Origin: Botryosphaeria dothidea
Lineage: Eukaryota; Ascomycota; Dothideomycetes; Botryosphaeriales; Botryosphaeriaceae
Length of the DNA stretch: 64,000 bases
NCBI GenBank assembly: GCA_011503125.2
Contig: WWBZ02000016.1
Location: 5,332,001-5,396,000, forward strand
Direction: 5' to 3'
In this document: positions 34,331 through 46,433 of the stretch, one piece after another
Layout: each line of letters begins with the position of its first letter
How positions within the stretch are numbered: position 1 is the first letter of the stretch
Position numbers and translations under genes: made by a program
The notes under the pieces: generated by a model
What the model was told of the DNA's origin: nothing
What the model saw: only the letters and a program-made list of their open reading frames with translations
Databases searched by the model: none

Positions 34331-37300
34331 CCGCTACTTTCTACTTTAAATTAATTCTCTATTCTTACTTCTTTATCGTCGAACCTCGGAATACTCTTAT
34401 TTTTATTCTCTAAACCTCGTATCTCGATACTACGCGCTATTAATCTCGAAAAACGTCTACTTCTTATTCTTAAGTTAGTAGTTAATAATATAATCGAAAC
34501 CTCGTCTATACTAGACTCTAGTACTTCGTCCTTATTTATAGATAATACTTTTATTAAGAAATACTCGCTTCCTACTCGTTAAAAAATATAATTTAAATTT
34601 CTTAAGCTAGTTAATAGATCTATAGCTAGGTAGATTATCTATAAAGCCGACCTTTAACTCGATATTAATTAATACTAAGAACTTTTTACCTTTTAGGTAA
34701 CTAAGCTTAGTTAATATTCTCTTATTCTTAGAAAGTCTTAGCTAGAAAGATACGATCTATAGATTCTCTAGTTAAGAAATACTATTACTTTCGCTTCTTC
34801 TTTCTACTAAGTAAATTACTTACCTACTCGATAATCTACGATTACGCCTTCTAACCCGCCTTCGATCTTTTACGCTATAGTATTCTACGCCGTCCTTATT
34901 CGTTATATCTAATAAGATAAGACTAGAATCTATACCGTATTAATTAAGGAAATCTAAGAACATCTTAAAAGCCTTAAAAAAACGGAATAATAAACCCTAG
35001 AATAAGAACTCGAAACCCTCCGCTCACGAATCCCGGCTCGATTTTACTATCTTCTTTCTTTCTTTACTAAGAAAGAGGCCGATAAGCTTCCTCTATATCG
35101 ATATATTAATTATAAGATTTCGCTAGAAGAGGGTAAGAAACCCCTATTCGGTTCTCTTTACTTAATATCCGATTTAGAGCTTAAGGCTCTACGCGAATAT
35201 CTTAATAAGAACCTTAAGAAAGATTTTATTCGGCTCTTATTCTTATTCTCTACGTCCTCTATTCTCTTTATTAAGAAACTAAATAGCGGCCTTCGTTTTT
35301 ATATAGATTATCGCGAACTAAACGGTATTACGAAAAAGAACCGTTATCTACTTTTCTTAATTAACGAGACTCTTCGTTAACTTTAAGGCTCTCGTATTTT
35401 TACTCGACTTAATCTTTACGGTATTTATAACCTTATCCGGATTAAGAAAGGCTTCGAATATTTAACCGCCTTTAGAACTCGCTATAGCCTATACGAGTAT
35501 CTTATTATACTCTTTAGTCTTATAAATACGCCTACTATCTACTAATAATTCGTTAATAATATACTACGTAAATATCTCGACCGCTAGTATATCGTCTATC
35601 TAGATAATATTCTTATCTACTTAGAAATAGAAGAGAAGTACTACGAATACGTTTAATTAGTTCTTAAAAAACTTCGTAGATTAGGCCTATACGTAAAAGG
35701 CGAAAAATACGACTTCTATACGACTTTAACTACGTTTCTTAGCTTCGTTATTTTTCTAGACGATATCTCTATAGACCCGGCTAAGGTAGCCGCCGTAAGA
35801 GACTAAGAGACTTCTCGCTTAGTTAAAGATCTTTAATCGTTTCTTAGCTTTATAAACTTTTACTAAAGATTTATTAAAGAATACTCTCGAAAAGCGAGAG
35901 TTCTCTTTAGGCTTCTAGCTAAGAATATTCGTTTTACTTAGAAAAAAGAATAGAATAAGATATTTACTTATCTTAAGAAAGCCTTCTACTCTTATCTAAT
36001 CCTTCGATACTTCGATTCTTAACTTAAAACTATTCTTAAAACCGACTTATCCGACTTTATTATCTCCGTAATTTTATTCTAATAGGTAACCTACGATAAT
36101 AGTAGAAGAATCCTATATTTTATTACCTACTACTCTCGGAAAATAACCTCCGTAAAGTAGAACTACGGTATCGAGAATAAGAAACTCTTAGCTATTATAG
36201 AAGCTCTAAAGAAATATCGTTTCCTCGTTATTAACCTCTCCTCGCTACTTCTCGTTCTTATAAATTATTTAAATTTAACTAGCTTTATCTCTAAGTAAAT
36301 CTTAAACCGTTAGTAAGTACGCTAGATAATTAAACTCTTAGAACTCGACTTTAAGATCGTCTACTACCTAGGAACTAAGAATTAACGCGCGGATACGTTA
36401 ATAAGACGGTTAGGAGACCTCTCTACTCGAGAAGGGCGCCTACTTCCTACTATAATTCTTATCTCTAAAAAATTTAAAATTTCGACTCTTATTTCTACTC
36501 GCTATTTAATCGCTAGGCTAGAACCGTCTCTAGCTAGTAAAATTCGCTTAGTACTTAATAAGAATACTCTTAGATAAGAGATTCTTACCGTACTCGATAT
36601 CTACGTACTTCGATATTCTAAGATAGATTTAGGCGTATATTCTAAGAATAACGATAGTCTCTTACTAGTTAATAAACTTATCTATATTTCTAAAGATCTA
36701 AGTCTCCGCTAAAGAATTATTAGCTCTTAATACTTATATTCGGCTACTAGATACCTAGGCTAAGTAGTAATATTTAAACTCGTTACTCGTAATTTCTAGT
36801 AGCTAGATCTACGCTAGATAGTAGCTCGTTTTATACGAAACTATAAGATCTACTAAAGAATTAAACCCGCTCGATATACTCTCTATAAATATTTAAAATC
36901 TTTTAAAGTACTATAACGCTACTAGTAATCCGTTTCTCTTAATTTAATTACGGAACTTCTAATATCTAACTCGTTTAATACTATACTAGTAGTCGTAGAC
37001 CGACTAACTAAAATAGCTTACTTTATCTCTTATTAAATAACTCTCGATTCGATAGAGCTTACTAAGCTTTATCGAGACTACGTTTTTCGACTATATAGCT
37101 TATCCGACGACTTCGTATCTAACCGCGGCTTAATTTTTACCTTTAAATTTACTAGAGCTCTTAGTAGATTTCTATCTATTAAGACTAATTTTAGTATAGC
37201 TTTCTACCCGTAAACCGACGGCTAGATAGAGCGTATTAACGCTATTCTCGAATAATATCTTCGTATCTACGTTTCGTATTAATAAGACGATTAAAACGAC

Positions 37301-37882
37301 TTTCTCTCTCTTACGGAATTTACTTATAATAATACGATCTTAACTACGACTAAGATTACCTCTTTCTTCGTAAACTACGGCTTCTATTCTCGTTATAAGA
37401 TTCTATAGAAAGACTCGATCTTAGTCTTTCTCGAATCTCTACGCCTCTTCTAAGAGAATCTCGAAAACTTCGAAAACTATCTTCGCTAAGAAATTCGATT
37501 CGTATAAGACGCCTACGTAGAATAGGCTAATAAAGACTATATTTCGCTATCCGTCTTTAAGCCTAGTAACCTCGCCTAGCTTCTAAGAAGGTATATCTCG
37601 ATAATAAGGCCTTCGGATAAACTTAACTTTAAACGTCTTAGCCCCTTTTCTATTCTAGAAAAGATCTCGACCTATATCTATCGCCTAGAACTACTAAGAA
37701 CGATAAAAGTCTACTCTATATTCTACGTCTCTTTACTTAAATCCGCGGCCTTTAACTTCTTATCTAATTAAGTCTAACCTCCGCCTCCGCTCGTTATCGT
37801 TAATAACGAAGAAGAGTACCGGGTAGAAGAGATTTTAGACGTTAAAGTAACCCGGAGATAACTAAAATACCTCGTAAAATAG

Positions 37883-37887
37883 ACTAG
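37883..37887 (+). repeat. 5-bp target duplication of Gypsy-D, left
   Basis: ACTAG, repeated at 45,916-45,920; joining across it restores the Gypsy-A chromodomain sequence. Confidence 0.9.
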
Positions 37888-38378
37888 TATTACGGCGCAG
37901 CCTCTATAGGTTAAGAAAGTTAAGGATTAGCCCCGTAGGGAACGATAGAAGTCGGAGTTATAAGGATCCGAGGTTACGTAACCCTCGCGATTAGTTAGAC
38001 CTACCCGCTTAGTTACTAAGGCTAACTAAGTAGATAGAGCTAACTAAGCTAGTACGCTTAGTTAGTAACCCTCGATTAGTTACTAAGACTAACTAATCGC
38101 GCTCTATTAACTAAGTATATAGATTATAGATAATCTTATACGTATATATAAACTATACTCCTTAGATAGCTTTAATCTTTATAGTTAACTTTAATAATAG
38201 AACTTTATAATAGAATTTAGACTCTATTAGTAATAAGGTCTTCGTACGTAGTACTTAGTCTTTAGTCGTCTACTCGTTTCTTACGTATCTCTTCTTATAC
38301 CTACTTAAGGAAAACCCTCGATAGATTTTCTTCCTCTTTAGTATTTAGATCCTTAGAAATAAAGGCCCGCTCGTTATA
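37888..38378 (+). repeat. LTR-D, 5' LTR (491 bp)
   Basis: Begins TATTACGGCGCAGCC, ends CCGCTCGTTATA. Contains a cluster of inverted TTAGTTA / TAACTAA motifs at about 37,990-38,110, including CTTAGTTA and TAACTAAG separated by 7 bp. Same length as the 3' LTR. Confidence 0.93.
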
Positions 38379-38449
38379 CTTTAACTACTATTCTTATAAG
38401 GAGAGGAATCTTTTTAGAAACGAGTTTATTAGATTAAGTATTACTCCGT

Positions 38450-39780
38450 CTAACGCGTTTAGAAAAAGTATACGATAGTACCGGAATCTTAGATAGATGT
38501 CGACCTAATAGAGGATCGCGCTAAGGATACTTAGGGGCGTACTCCGCCCGCGTAGTAAATAGAGCCTACTCGAGAAGAACTCTAGGCACTTATTTAGAAA
38601 TAAAAAGCTTAGATCGAGTGCCTACTAGCGTACTAGATAAAACGGAGCGCTACTAAGATTAAAGTAGTAGTACCCGAGAAGTTCGATAGGAATAGAAAGA
38701 AGCTCTAATCCTTTCTACTCTAGATATAACGCTATCTCTAGTTTAATTAAGTATAATTTAATAATAACGCCGAGGAAGTACTCTTCGTATTAATCTATCT
38801 TAGAGAAACGGTAGAGGTATAGATAGAACTATACCTTCGCGACTACCTAGCTAACGAATACTCTCTTAAAAAGAGACGGGTAAAGACTAAGAAAATCTTC
38901 GATACCTATACGGGATTCGTAGATAACCTTAGGGCTACTTTTAACGATCGGGATAAAGTCCGTAAAGCCTCTAACGATATTATAACCGTTAGATAGATAG
39001 AATCTATAGCTATTTATATAACTAAGTTTTAGTAGCTTATAGCCTACCTCGAATAGTTAGACAAGACTTTCCGCGATCTCTTCTATAAGGGCCTAAAGGA
39101 CGAAGTTAAGAAGAATATAATTACTTACGAATATCTATCTATCTTTTAGAAGATAGTAGACCTTACGTCTTAGATCGACGGTCGTATATACGAATAGAAG
39201 ATAGGTTCTCGATAATCTAATACCTCGAAGCTACGTCGTAAAAGAATAATCCTCGAAGGCGGAGACGCTATAGCTCTCGACGCGGCTAATAGATAGGATT
39301 CTAAGAAGGGTAATAAGGGTTATAATAATAAGAAGTCTAAGAGATCTAACCCGAACTAGATAGATAAGTAGAAATAGCGCTATAAGAATCGACTCTATAT
39401 TATCTACGGTAGTAATAAATACTTCTCTCTTAAATATCCGTAGAACTCTTATAGTAAGAAGAATAATAAGTAGACTTCGAGCGCTTAGCGTAAAGCGTCG
39501 GTTATATCTCGCTAAGATAACTACGATACGCTATACTAGATAGCCTATTACGATAACGGCTATTAGACGTATTAAACTAGTAAGGATATCTCTAGATAGT
39601 ACCCCTACGAACCTCGAAACTTCGGTATAATAACTAGAAACGAAGAAGTTATCGAAACCGACGATATTATCGATAGTTTCCCTCTAGACGACGAACTTAT
39701 TAATAGCGAAATAGGAGAACTATACGAGAGTACTAGTAAAACGTAGTTAGATAATACACCTATACTATCGGATAAACTAG
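38450..39780 (+). pseudogene. gag: Gypsy-D gag remnant
   Basis: Long frame with TAG/TAA stops. A capsid-like region spans about 38,640-39,200 (PEKFDRNRKKL near its start, then a segment with FRDLFYKGLKDEVK), followed by a basic stretch and a knuckle-like segment near 39,390-39,430 where Tyr takes the Cys positions (LYIIYGSNKYFSLKYP). Order and spacing match fungal gypsy Gag. No initiating ATG identified. Confidence 0.72.
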
Positions 39781-40399
39781 ATACTCTCGTCTCGTTAGAA
39801 GTTCTCGCTAAAAGATACGGTATTAGTAACTACCTACGGGACGAATAGGGTAATCTTAGCTAAATAATCTAGATTCCGTATTAGAAAAGTATCGCGCTTA
39901 CGGTTATTTAGGGATAGCGTTAGAATATTCTTTAGGAAATCCGAATCGAATAAGACGAAAAGAAGTACGAACTTCCGGTAACTAAAGAAACGATACTCGT
40001 TAAATAATACTACTAAGGAACCTTAGTACGCGAGTAAGCGGACTACGACTCCCTCCGGGAGCTAGTACGGATTCTCTACTAGTACGGTACGGTAATAATC
40101 TAGTATCGTATACTCTAGTAGATTCCGGATAAGAAGCTTAATCGACTAACCTTTAGATATTAGATTTAAAAGAATAAAGTCTATTAGCGAAGAAAGTAGA
40201 ACGCCGATAAATAGACTAACTAGAAGTAAGTATATCTCTAAGTTAACGAATAGGAAGACTATATATATAGTAAAGTCTACGACTACCCTATATTAAAAAA
40301 CTAGACGGCTCTATAGTAATAGGACTAACCTAGAGGCTATAGTCTAGGTCCCTTTATATAGTATTACGTATATCGGAAACGAAAACTCTTACCGGACTA

Positions 40400-43300
40400 A
40401 ACCTATAGAAATAGTTTAAGATATAGGAAATACTTAATAGAGTACCTACTAGAATCCTAATCGATATAGAATTAAGCGGAAATTTTATCTATAACGAGCT
40501 TATATAGAAGATAAATATCCTATACCGTAAGAAATAGGAACCGTATCTTCTTAGTAGATTCGACGGATTTTAGATAGCCTACGGAGAAGGCTAGGTAAAG
40601 ATAGAAACGAAGGAAGTAACCCTTTAGATAGGAAACTATTAAGAACGGATTTCCCTCGACGTCTAACGTATTCCTAGATACGATATTATTCTAGATATAT
40701 TCTAGATTCGGATATAGAAACCTATCTTCGACTTCGGAGAAGAAGACTCTATTATCTTTCGAGAAGAGCTCGAGAATCTTCTACGAAAATAAGGATTATA
40801 GAAGAAAAATAGGCTATTAGATACTCTTCGAAAGCTTCTATCGATATTAATACGGAAAGTAGCTAGTATAAGACCTAAATATAGTAACTACGTAGGCGAC
40901 TTCGATAATAGTATAAGTTAGTACTAGGACTCCGACGTAAGTAGCGAAGCCTCCTTAGTAAAATATAGTTCTATCGTAGGAATAAGTCCTACTAAGCGAA
41001 ACGATACCCCCGACTTAAGCTACAACTCTAGCTACGATAGCATAAGGCCTAGTAACGGTAGTATTAACGGTAATAATAGCGTAAGACCTAGTAACGGTAG
41101 TATTAACGGCAACCTTAAGAAAGATATAAGATAGAACTAGAATAGTAGCGTGCGAGACGCCGCTTCCTTGGTAAAATATAGTACCTTAAGCGGAGTAAGA
41201 CTAACCGAGTCTAGTATTCTCGACGAATAAGTATAGTATATATTACGAAGAACTACGAGGAAAAGGTATAAGGCTAAGAGTAAGGCTTCGCGTAAGTAAT
41301 TAGCAGCCGTAGATTCTTAGATCGACGTCTAGATAATCTTAGGAGAGGTATTTAAGCGTATAAGACGCTAAGGCTAGTAGGTCTACCTTATATATATTAA
41401 ACCCTTATAGGCGGTATAATAGAGAGTATTAGCTAAGGCCGTACGGGAAAGACTTAAGAATAAGGATAGTCTTACTCCTATTAGCGGAGACGATTCCGTA
41501 AGAATTAGAAGAGGATAATACGGTAGTTTAGAGATATAGAATAATCTATATAGAGAACCTCTAATACCGGAAATAGAAACGGTACCTAGCGAGTACTAGA
41601 ACTTAAGAGCCGTTTACTAAGAAAGAGGAAAAGGAGATTTACTAAAGTATTAACTATAGGACTACGAGATTTTACTTAAGCCGGGTATAAAGCTAGCTTA
41701 TAAGCCTATCTACTTCTTATTAGCAAAGGAAATAGAGGCTTTAAGAGAATATATCGAGAAGAACCTCGAGCGTAGATATATTCGGCCTTCGACGTTATTA
41801 GCCGGATATCTAATCCTTTTTATCCTAAAGAAGAACGGTAAATTACGCCTCTATATCGACTATCGATAACTTAACGATATTACGATTAAGAACCGCTATT
41901 CGCTCCCGCGTATCGACGAGCTCTAGAATAAGTTAGGGAAAGTAAAGTACTTTACGAAGCTAGACCTCCGGGAAGGATATTATTTAGTTAGGATTAAAAA
42001 AGGAGAAGAATAGAAGATAGCCTTTAGAACGAGGCTAGGACTCTACGAGTATACGGTTATACTATTCGGGCTTACTAACGCGCTAGTAATCTTCTAAAAT
42101 CTCGTTAACGACACGCTATACGAATACTTAAATATCTTCTACTTAGCTTACCTCGACGATATCCTTATCTTTTTAGAGACCCTCGAGGATTATAAGAAGT
42201 ATATTAGAAAGGTTCTAGAAGCCCTCTAGGTAAAGAATCTATCTATTATACCCGAGAAATATAAATAGCACGTTTAAAGGATAGAATTCTTAGGCTTTAT
42301 TATTACCCTAGGTTACGTTAGTATAGACGACTTAAAACTAGATTCTATTAGAGAATAGCTAGTACCTAAGACGATTAAGGAAGTTTAGTCTTTTCTTAGA
42401 TTCGCGAACTTCTATCGAAAGTTTATTTAGAACTACTTAAAGATTACGGAATCTTTAACGCGACTTACTCGAAAGAAGTATAGCTTTAAATAGAGAGACG
42501 ATTAGTAGTAAGCCTTCGAATCGCTTAAACGGATGTTTTACGAAGCACCGATTCTAGAGATATACGACCCCGATAAACCTATCGAAGTAGAAACTAATAC
42601 GTTAGAATTTGCCCTCGGAGTATATCTTAGCTAGCCTAACGATTAAGATAGATAGTACCTAATCGCGTTTTACTCTAGGAAGTTTATACCGGTAGAGCTT
42701 AACTACGATACTTACGATAAGAAGCTCTTAGCTATCGTCTTAGTATTTAAGTAATAGAGATACTATCTTAAAGGAGCTAGCTATTAGATAGTAGTATACT
42801 ACGATTATTAAAATCTTACGCGCTTTACTACGACTAAGGAACTAAACCGACGATAGATTCGCTAGTCTAAAGAAATAGCCTCCTACGATTTTAAGATTAC
42901 GTATAGAAAAGATATAGATAACGCCGCCGCTAACGCGCTTAGTAGAAGGATAGACTATATAGAAGAACGAATCGAGCCGTACTCTATAGTGTTCGTAGTA
43001 AACAGCGATAGATCGCTTACCCTTACTAGAACCGTCTTCCTAATACTTCGTATTAAGTTAAACCTATAGTATTAGACGATCCGAGAAGTATACGTATAGG
43101 ACTTCTTCGCGTAGAAACTTTTAGCGCTTAAGAACGACCCGCGTATTACTCGAGATAGAGAAGAAACGCTTCTCTTTAAAGAATTAATCTATATTCCGGT
43201 AAGACTATAAGAAGTACTAGTTAAGAATATATACGAAGCACCCGTATATAGATATTAGGGCATCGATAGAATAACCGAAAGAATTATATAAAACTTCTAC

Positions 43301-44542
43301 TTTCTAGGGTTACGGAAGATAGTCTAGCGTATAGTCTTATAATACGATCTTTATATTAGAAGTAAAGCTACGATATACGCTCCGTACGGATAACTATAAC
43401 TCCTAAAAGTTCTAGGACGACTATAGTAATTAGTTACGCTAGACTTTATTACGAAGCTACTATAGTCGAGAGACTCGCTTACCGGAGTTAAATACGACTT
43501 AATTCTAGTCTTTATCGATAGACTTACGAAGTACGTATACTTCTTACTCTATCTTAAGGTATCGAATATAGAATAGTTAGCCTATACGTTCCTCCGATAT
43601 ATCTTTACGGATTACGAAATACTAGAAGAACTAGTTTCGGATAGGAATAAGCTAATACGTTCTAAATTTTAGTAAACGCTTATACGTTAACTTAGGGCTA
43701 AGAATAAACTCTCTATAACTATATACCCGTAAACGGACGGTTAGATAGAACGGATAAACCGGACTCTCGAATAGTACCTCCGCTATTTCGTTAACTATCT
43801 ATAGAACGATTAGGCTATATAGCTACCTATAGTATAGTTCGCCTATAATAGCGCTAAATAAGAGTTAACTAACGTATCCCCGTTTTTTACTAACTATAGA
43901 TTCGAACTAGACGCGTATAGAGAAGCTATCCTAAGTCGAAAATTAGTCTAGTAGGGTATTCTTAAAGCCGAGCAGCTAAAAGAACTATATAAAGCTATTA
44001 GTCTCGACCTCGAGTACGTACGAATTATAATATCTAAGTACTATAATAGACGGTACTAGGCGGCACCGAACCTAAAGAGGAGGGATAAAGTATACCTCCT
44101 TATAAAAAATATTAAATCGAAGCGACTAAGCGATAAATTAGATTTTAAGAAAACCGGTCTATTCGAAATTATAAAAAAACTCGGAAACGTTACGTATCGA
44201 CTTAAATTGCTAATAACGACGCGGATAAATTCTACCTTTTACGTAGTATTACTCGAGCTAGTACTAGAAAACGCTATAATTCTAGAAACTCTAGAAGAGA
44301 TAATCCTAGAAAACCTAGATATCGAAGAAAACGAATACCTAGTCGAGAAGATCTTAGACTATAAAAGATTCGGATATTAGCTTAAATATCTTATTAAATA
44401 GAAAGAATACGGAAATAAAGATAACTAATAGGTATCTAAGGACGATATATATCTAGATCTCGTTATAGAATTCTACCGTTAAAATCCTAACCTCCTAAGA
44501 AAACGAGGCCGTCCTCGAACGAGAACGGCGGGAGACCCTTAA
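40400..44542 (+). pseudogene. pol: Gypsy-D pol remnant
   Basis: Protease region about 40,440-40,720. RT about 41,700-42,400: LRLYIDYR, NRYSLPRIDEL, FTKLDLREGYY, and the catalytic box YLDD intact at 42,149-42,160. RNase H about 42,560-42,960 (PIEVETNTLEFALG, YDTYDKKLLAIV). Integrase about 43,200-44,050 (LDFITKLL, ELVSDRN, TDG-IERINRTLE). Chromodomain about 44,335-44,440 (EYLVEKILDYKRFG). C-terminus is basic (RKRGRPRTRTAGD), stop TAA at 44,540-44,542. Many internal TAG/TAA codons. The 3' end overlaps the antisense frame tail to tail by 56 nt. Confidence 0.88.
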
Positions 44543-45418
44543 GATAGGGAGATAAACGGGTAGAATTTATAGGCTTAGAAGAGTACGGAGACTTCGTACT
44601 AGCTATAGGCTCGCTAGTAGACTTAATAGACTTAGCTATATATAGCGTAGTAAGACCTACCGTCTCGTAACGTAGCCGTTTCGACGCGGACGGACTCTTA
44701 GAATTCTTAGGGTTAGAAGTATACCCCTCGTCCTCGGCTAACGCAGCTAGTAGCTCCTCCGCCTCCCGATAATTATACTTATCTAACGTATTAAGATTAT
44801 CGGACTTAGTAAGAAGAGCCCGGAAATCTCTCTTCTCTAATAAACGTTAGTTATCTCGTAAACGCTTTAGACGAGCCGTAATAGTTCTAAGCTCTTTCTC
44901 TTAACGGCGTAGGCTCTCTTTATAAGCTAAGCGAGCCCTCTCTTGCTTAGCGTGTAAACGGGCCCGCTCCTTCTATAACTAATCTAGCTCGGCTAGAGAA
45001 GTAAGAAACTTCTTATAAGCCTCGGCCTCCTTAGCCTTTAACTTCTCCTACTTACGACGAAGGTTACGAGCTAGAGTAGTAGTTAATATATACGAATAGA
45101 GGAAGAAATTAAGACTTACCTTTAGTAAGCGATAAACCTCTCGTATTATATATCGTAAACCTCTTCGTAAGATAAGTACTATAACGAGTATAACTTAGTA
45201 GAACCTTATAAACCACGCTATATAACTCGTATTTAAAATAGAAACGTTCGGCGGGTAAAGAAATAGACTCTACTAGATCTACTAAACGCTACCGCTCCTT
45301 AGTAGTATCCCGCTTACGTTTAGATATAATAGACTTACGAAAAGAAAGTAAGACCGGACGAGTTTATAGAGAAATAGACGATACGGAAGAATCTTCGGGC
45401 CGAAGATTCTTAAGGGGA
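44487..45418 (-). pseudogene. Antisense coiled-coil ORF in Gypsy-D, apparently spliced
   Basis: Minus-strand frame between pol and the 3' LTR, broken only by RIP-type TAG/TAA codons. Exon 1 (about 45,120-45,418) encodes a basic, Ser-rich N-terminus and a segment KYELYSVVYKVLLSYTRY in which some Tyr may be former Cys. A 49-nt GT-AG intron (45,071-45,119) follows; across it the frame is kept exactly (Lys, then Ala-Arg-Asn). Exon 2 has a strongly charged coiled coil (KAKEAEAYKKFLTSLAELD; KERARLHAKQERARLAYKE), an acidic stretch (EAEELLAALAEDEG) and a Ser/Lys-rich tail ending with TAG at 44,487. No known domain is recognised. It is not a shadow of pol because pol stops at 44,542. The start codon is not identifiable. 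Confidence 0.68.
45071..45119 (-). other. Candidate spliceosomal intron, antisense ORF
   Basis: 49 nt, donor GTAAGT, possible branch site TTAAC 12-15 nt from the acceptor, acceptor CTAG. Removing it joins two open stretches in the same frame. Length suits filamentous ascomycete introns. Confidence 0.6.
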
Positions 45419-45424
45419 GAATAG

Positions 45425-45915
45425 TATTACGACGTAGCCTCTATAGGTTAAGAAAGTTAAGAATTAGCCCCGTAGAAAACGATAGAAGTCGGAGTTATAA
45501 GGATCCGAGGTTACGTAACTCTCGCGATTAGTTAGACCTACCCGCTTAGTTACTAAGGCTAACTAAGTAGATAGAGCTAACTAAGCTAGTACGCTTAGTT
45601 AGTAACCCTTAATTAGTTACTAAGGCTAACTAATCGCGCTCTATTAACTAAGTATATAGATTATAGACAATCTTATACGTATATATAAACTATACTTCTT
45701 AGATAGCTTTAACCTTCGTAGTTAACTTTAATAATAGAACTTCGTAATAGAATTTAGACTCTATTAGTAATAAGGCCTTCGTACGTAGTACTTAATCTTT
45801 AGTCGTCTACTCGTTCCTTACGTACCTCTTCTTATACCTACTTAAGAAAAACTCTCGATAGGTTTTCTCTCTCTTTAGTATTTAGATCCTTAGAGGTAGA
45901 GGCCCGCTCGTTATA
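45425..45915 (+). repeat. LTR-D, 3' LTR (491 bp)
   Basis: Same length and termini as the 5' LTR; the two differ at scattered sites, mostly C/T and G/A. Followed by the ACTAG duplication. Confidence 0.93.
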
Positions 45916-46061
45916 ACTAGTTACTTGATACTAACCTAGGAACCTTACGACCTTATTAAAGACCTTAAGGCCCTTAATACGTTCTATAAACGTTACTCTT
46001 CGAAACCTCGACCCTTAGGCTAAAGACTCGTAGAAACTTACCTCTAGAGAGAAGAGCCTAC

Positions 46062-46433
46062 TATTATAAACGTAGCTTACTTAGACCTCTTATCTCTCGT
46101 TTACCTTCGTTAATTTAAAATCTAGATCTAGACTTACCTACTTATAAATTAGAAAGCTAGTATTTTAGTTCGTTCTTTATATATATAAAGCTCGCTCCTC
46201 TACTTTATAGTTAGTTCTTTAGTCTAGTAATAAGTATTTCTCGCGTATAACTTAGTACGCCTTAAATTAGACCTTACTCGCCTCTCTCGTTTCTCGTCCC
46301 TCGCCTCTCGTCTCTCGCACCTCGTATCCTCGCCCTTTAAACTATACCCTTATACTTCGGTATTACTTTACCTCTACTATCTTTACCGGCTTCGTTACCT
46401 CGTCTCTCCGCCCCCTAAGATCCGTTTATTATA
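46062..46433 (+). repeat. LTR-A, 3' LTR of A2
   Basis: 372 bp, TATTATAAACG...GTTTATTATA. It has more TG/CA-free change than A3 but contains the same core palindrome. Confidence 0.9.

Larger units (their letters stand above)
37888..45915 (+). mobile_element. Gypsy-D, complete 8,028-bp element with extra antisense ORF
   Basis: Two 491-bp LTRs, intact 5-bp target duplication ACTAG, and internal gag, protease, RT, RNase H, integrase and chromodomain. Between the end of pol (44,542) and the 3' LTR (45,425) lie about 880 bp holding a separate reading frame on the opposite strand. RIP is strong but lighter than in the host A2, and the RT box YLDD is intact. It is younger than A2 because it splits it. 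Confidence 0.92.
34400..46020 (+). pseudogene. pol: Gypsy-A2 pol remnant, interrupted by Gypsy-D
   Basis: Order of domains: protease (about 34,430-34,620), reverse transcriptase (about 34,980-35,640; FYIDYRELNGIT, box YLDN at 35,597-35,608), RNase H (about 35,990-36,390), integrase (about 36,560-37,500; polynucleotidyl transferase core with a TDG-IERIN segment near 37,215) and chromodomain (EEYRVEEILDVKVT at about 37,815, then LKYLVK). The chromodomain is cut by Gypsy-D at 37,887 and resumes at 45,921. The change YLDD to YLDN follows from GACGAT becoming GATAAT, partly a TpG-context change. Non-functional. Confidence 0.85.
1..46433. other. Heavily RIP-mutated transposon block
   Basis: Across this stretch CA and TG dinucleotides are almost absent, TA is very frequent, and CG is kept. 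That is the signature of repeat-induced point mutation, the premeiotic C-to-T process of filamentous ascomycetes that prefers CpA in duplicated DNA. Every common start codon (ATG, GTG, CTG, TTG) contains TpG, so start codons are destroyed and no sizeable initiated reading frame survives here. Stops within former frames are TAG and TAA, as expected from CAG, CAA and TGG. All elements listed inside the block are therefore non-functional relics. Intensity varies: L3, Gypsy-D and the 5' part of copia keep occasional TG/CA, while L2 and Gypsy-F are close to saturated. Confidence 0.95.
32638..46433 (+). mobile_element. Gypsy-A copy A2, complete but split by Gypsy-D
   Basis: Both LTRs and all internal domains are present. 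Internal sequence 33,001-37,887 continues at 45,921-46,061 after Gypsy-D, which sits in the chromodomain region. With Gypsy-D removed the element is about 5.8 kb. The family is a chromodomain-bearing Ty3/gypsy (chromovirus-type), judged by the domain order gag, protease, RT, RNase H, integrase, chromodomain. The 5 bp on either side (GGTAG and TCTAT) do not match, so the original target duplication is lost or the element is recombinant. Confidence 0.9.
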
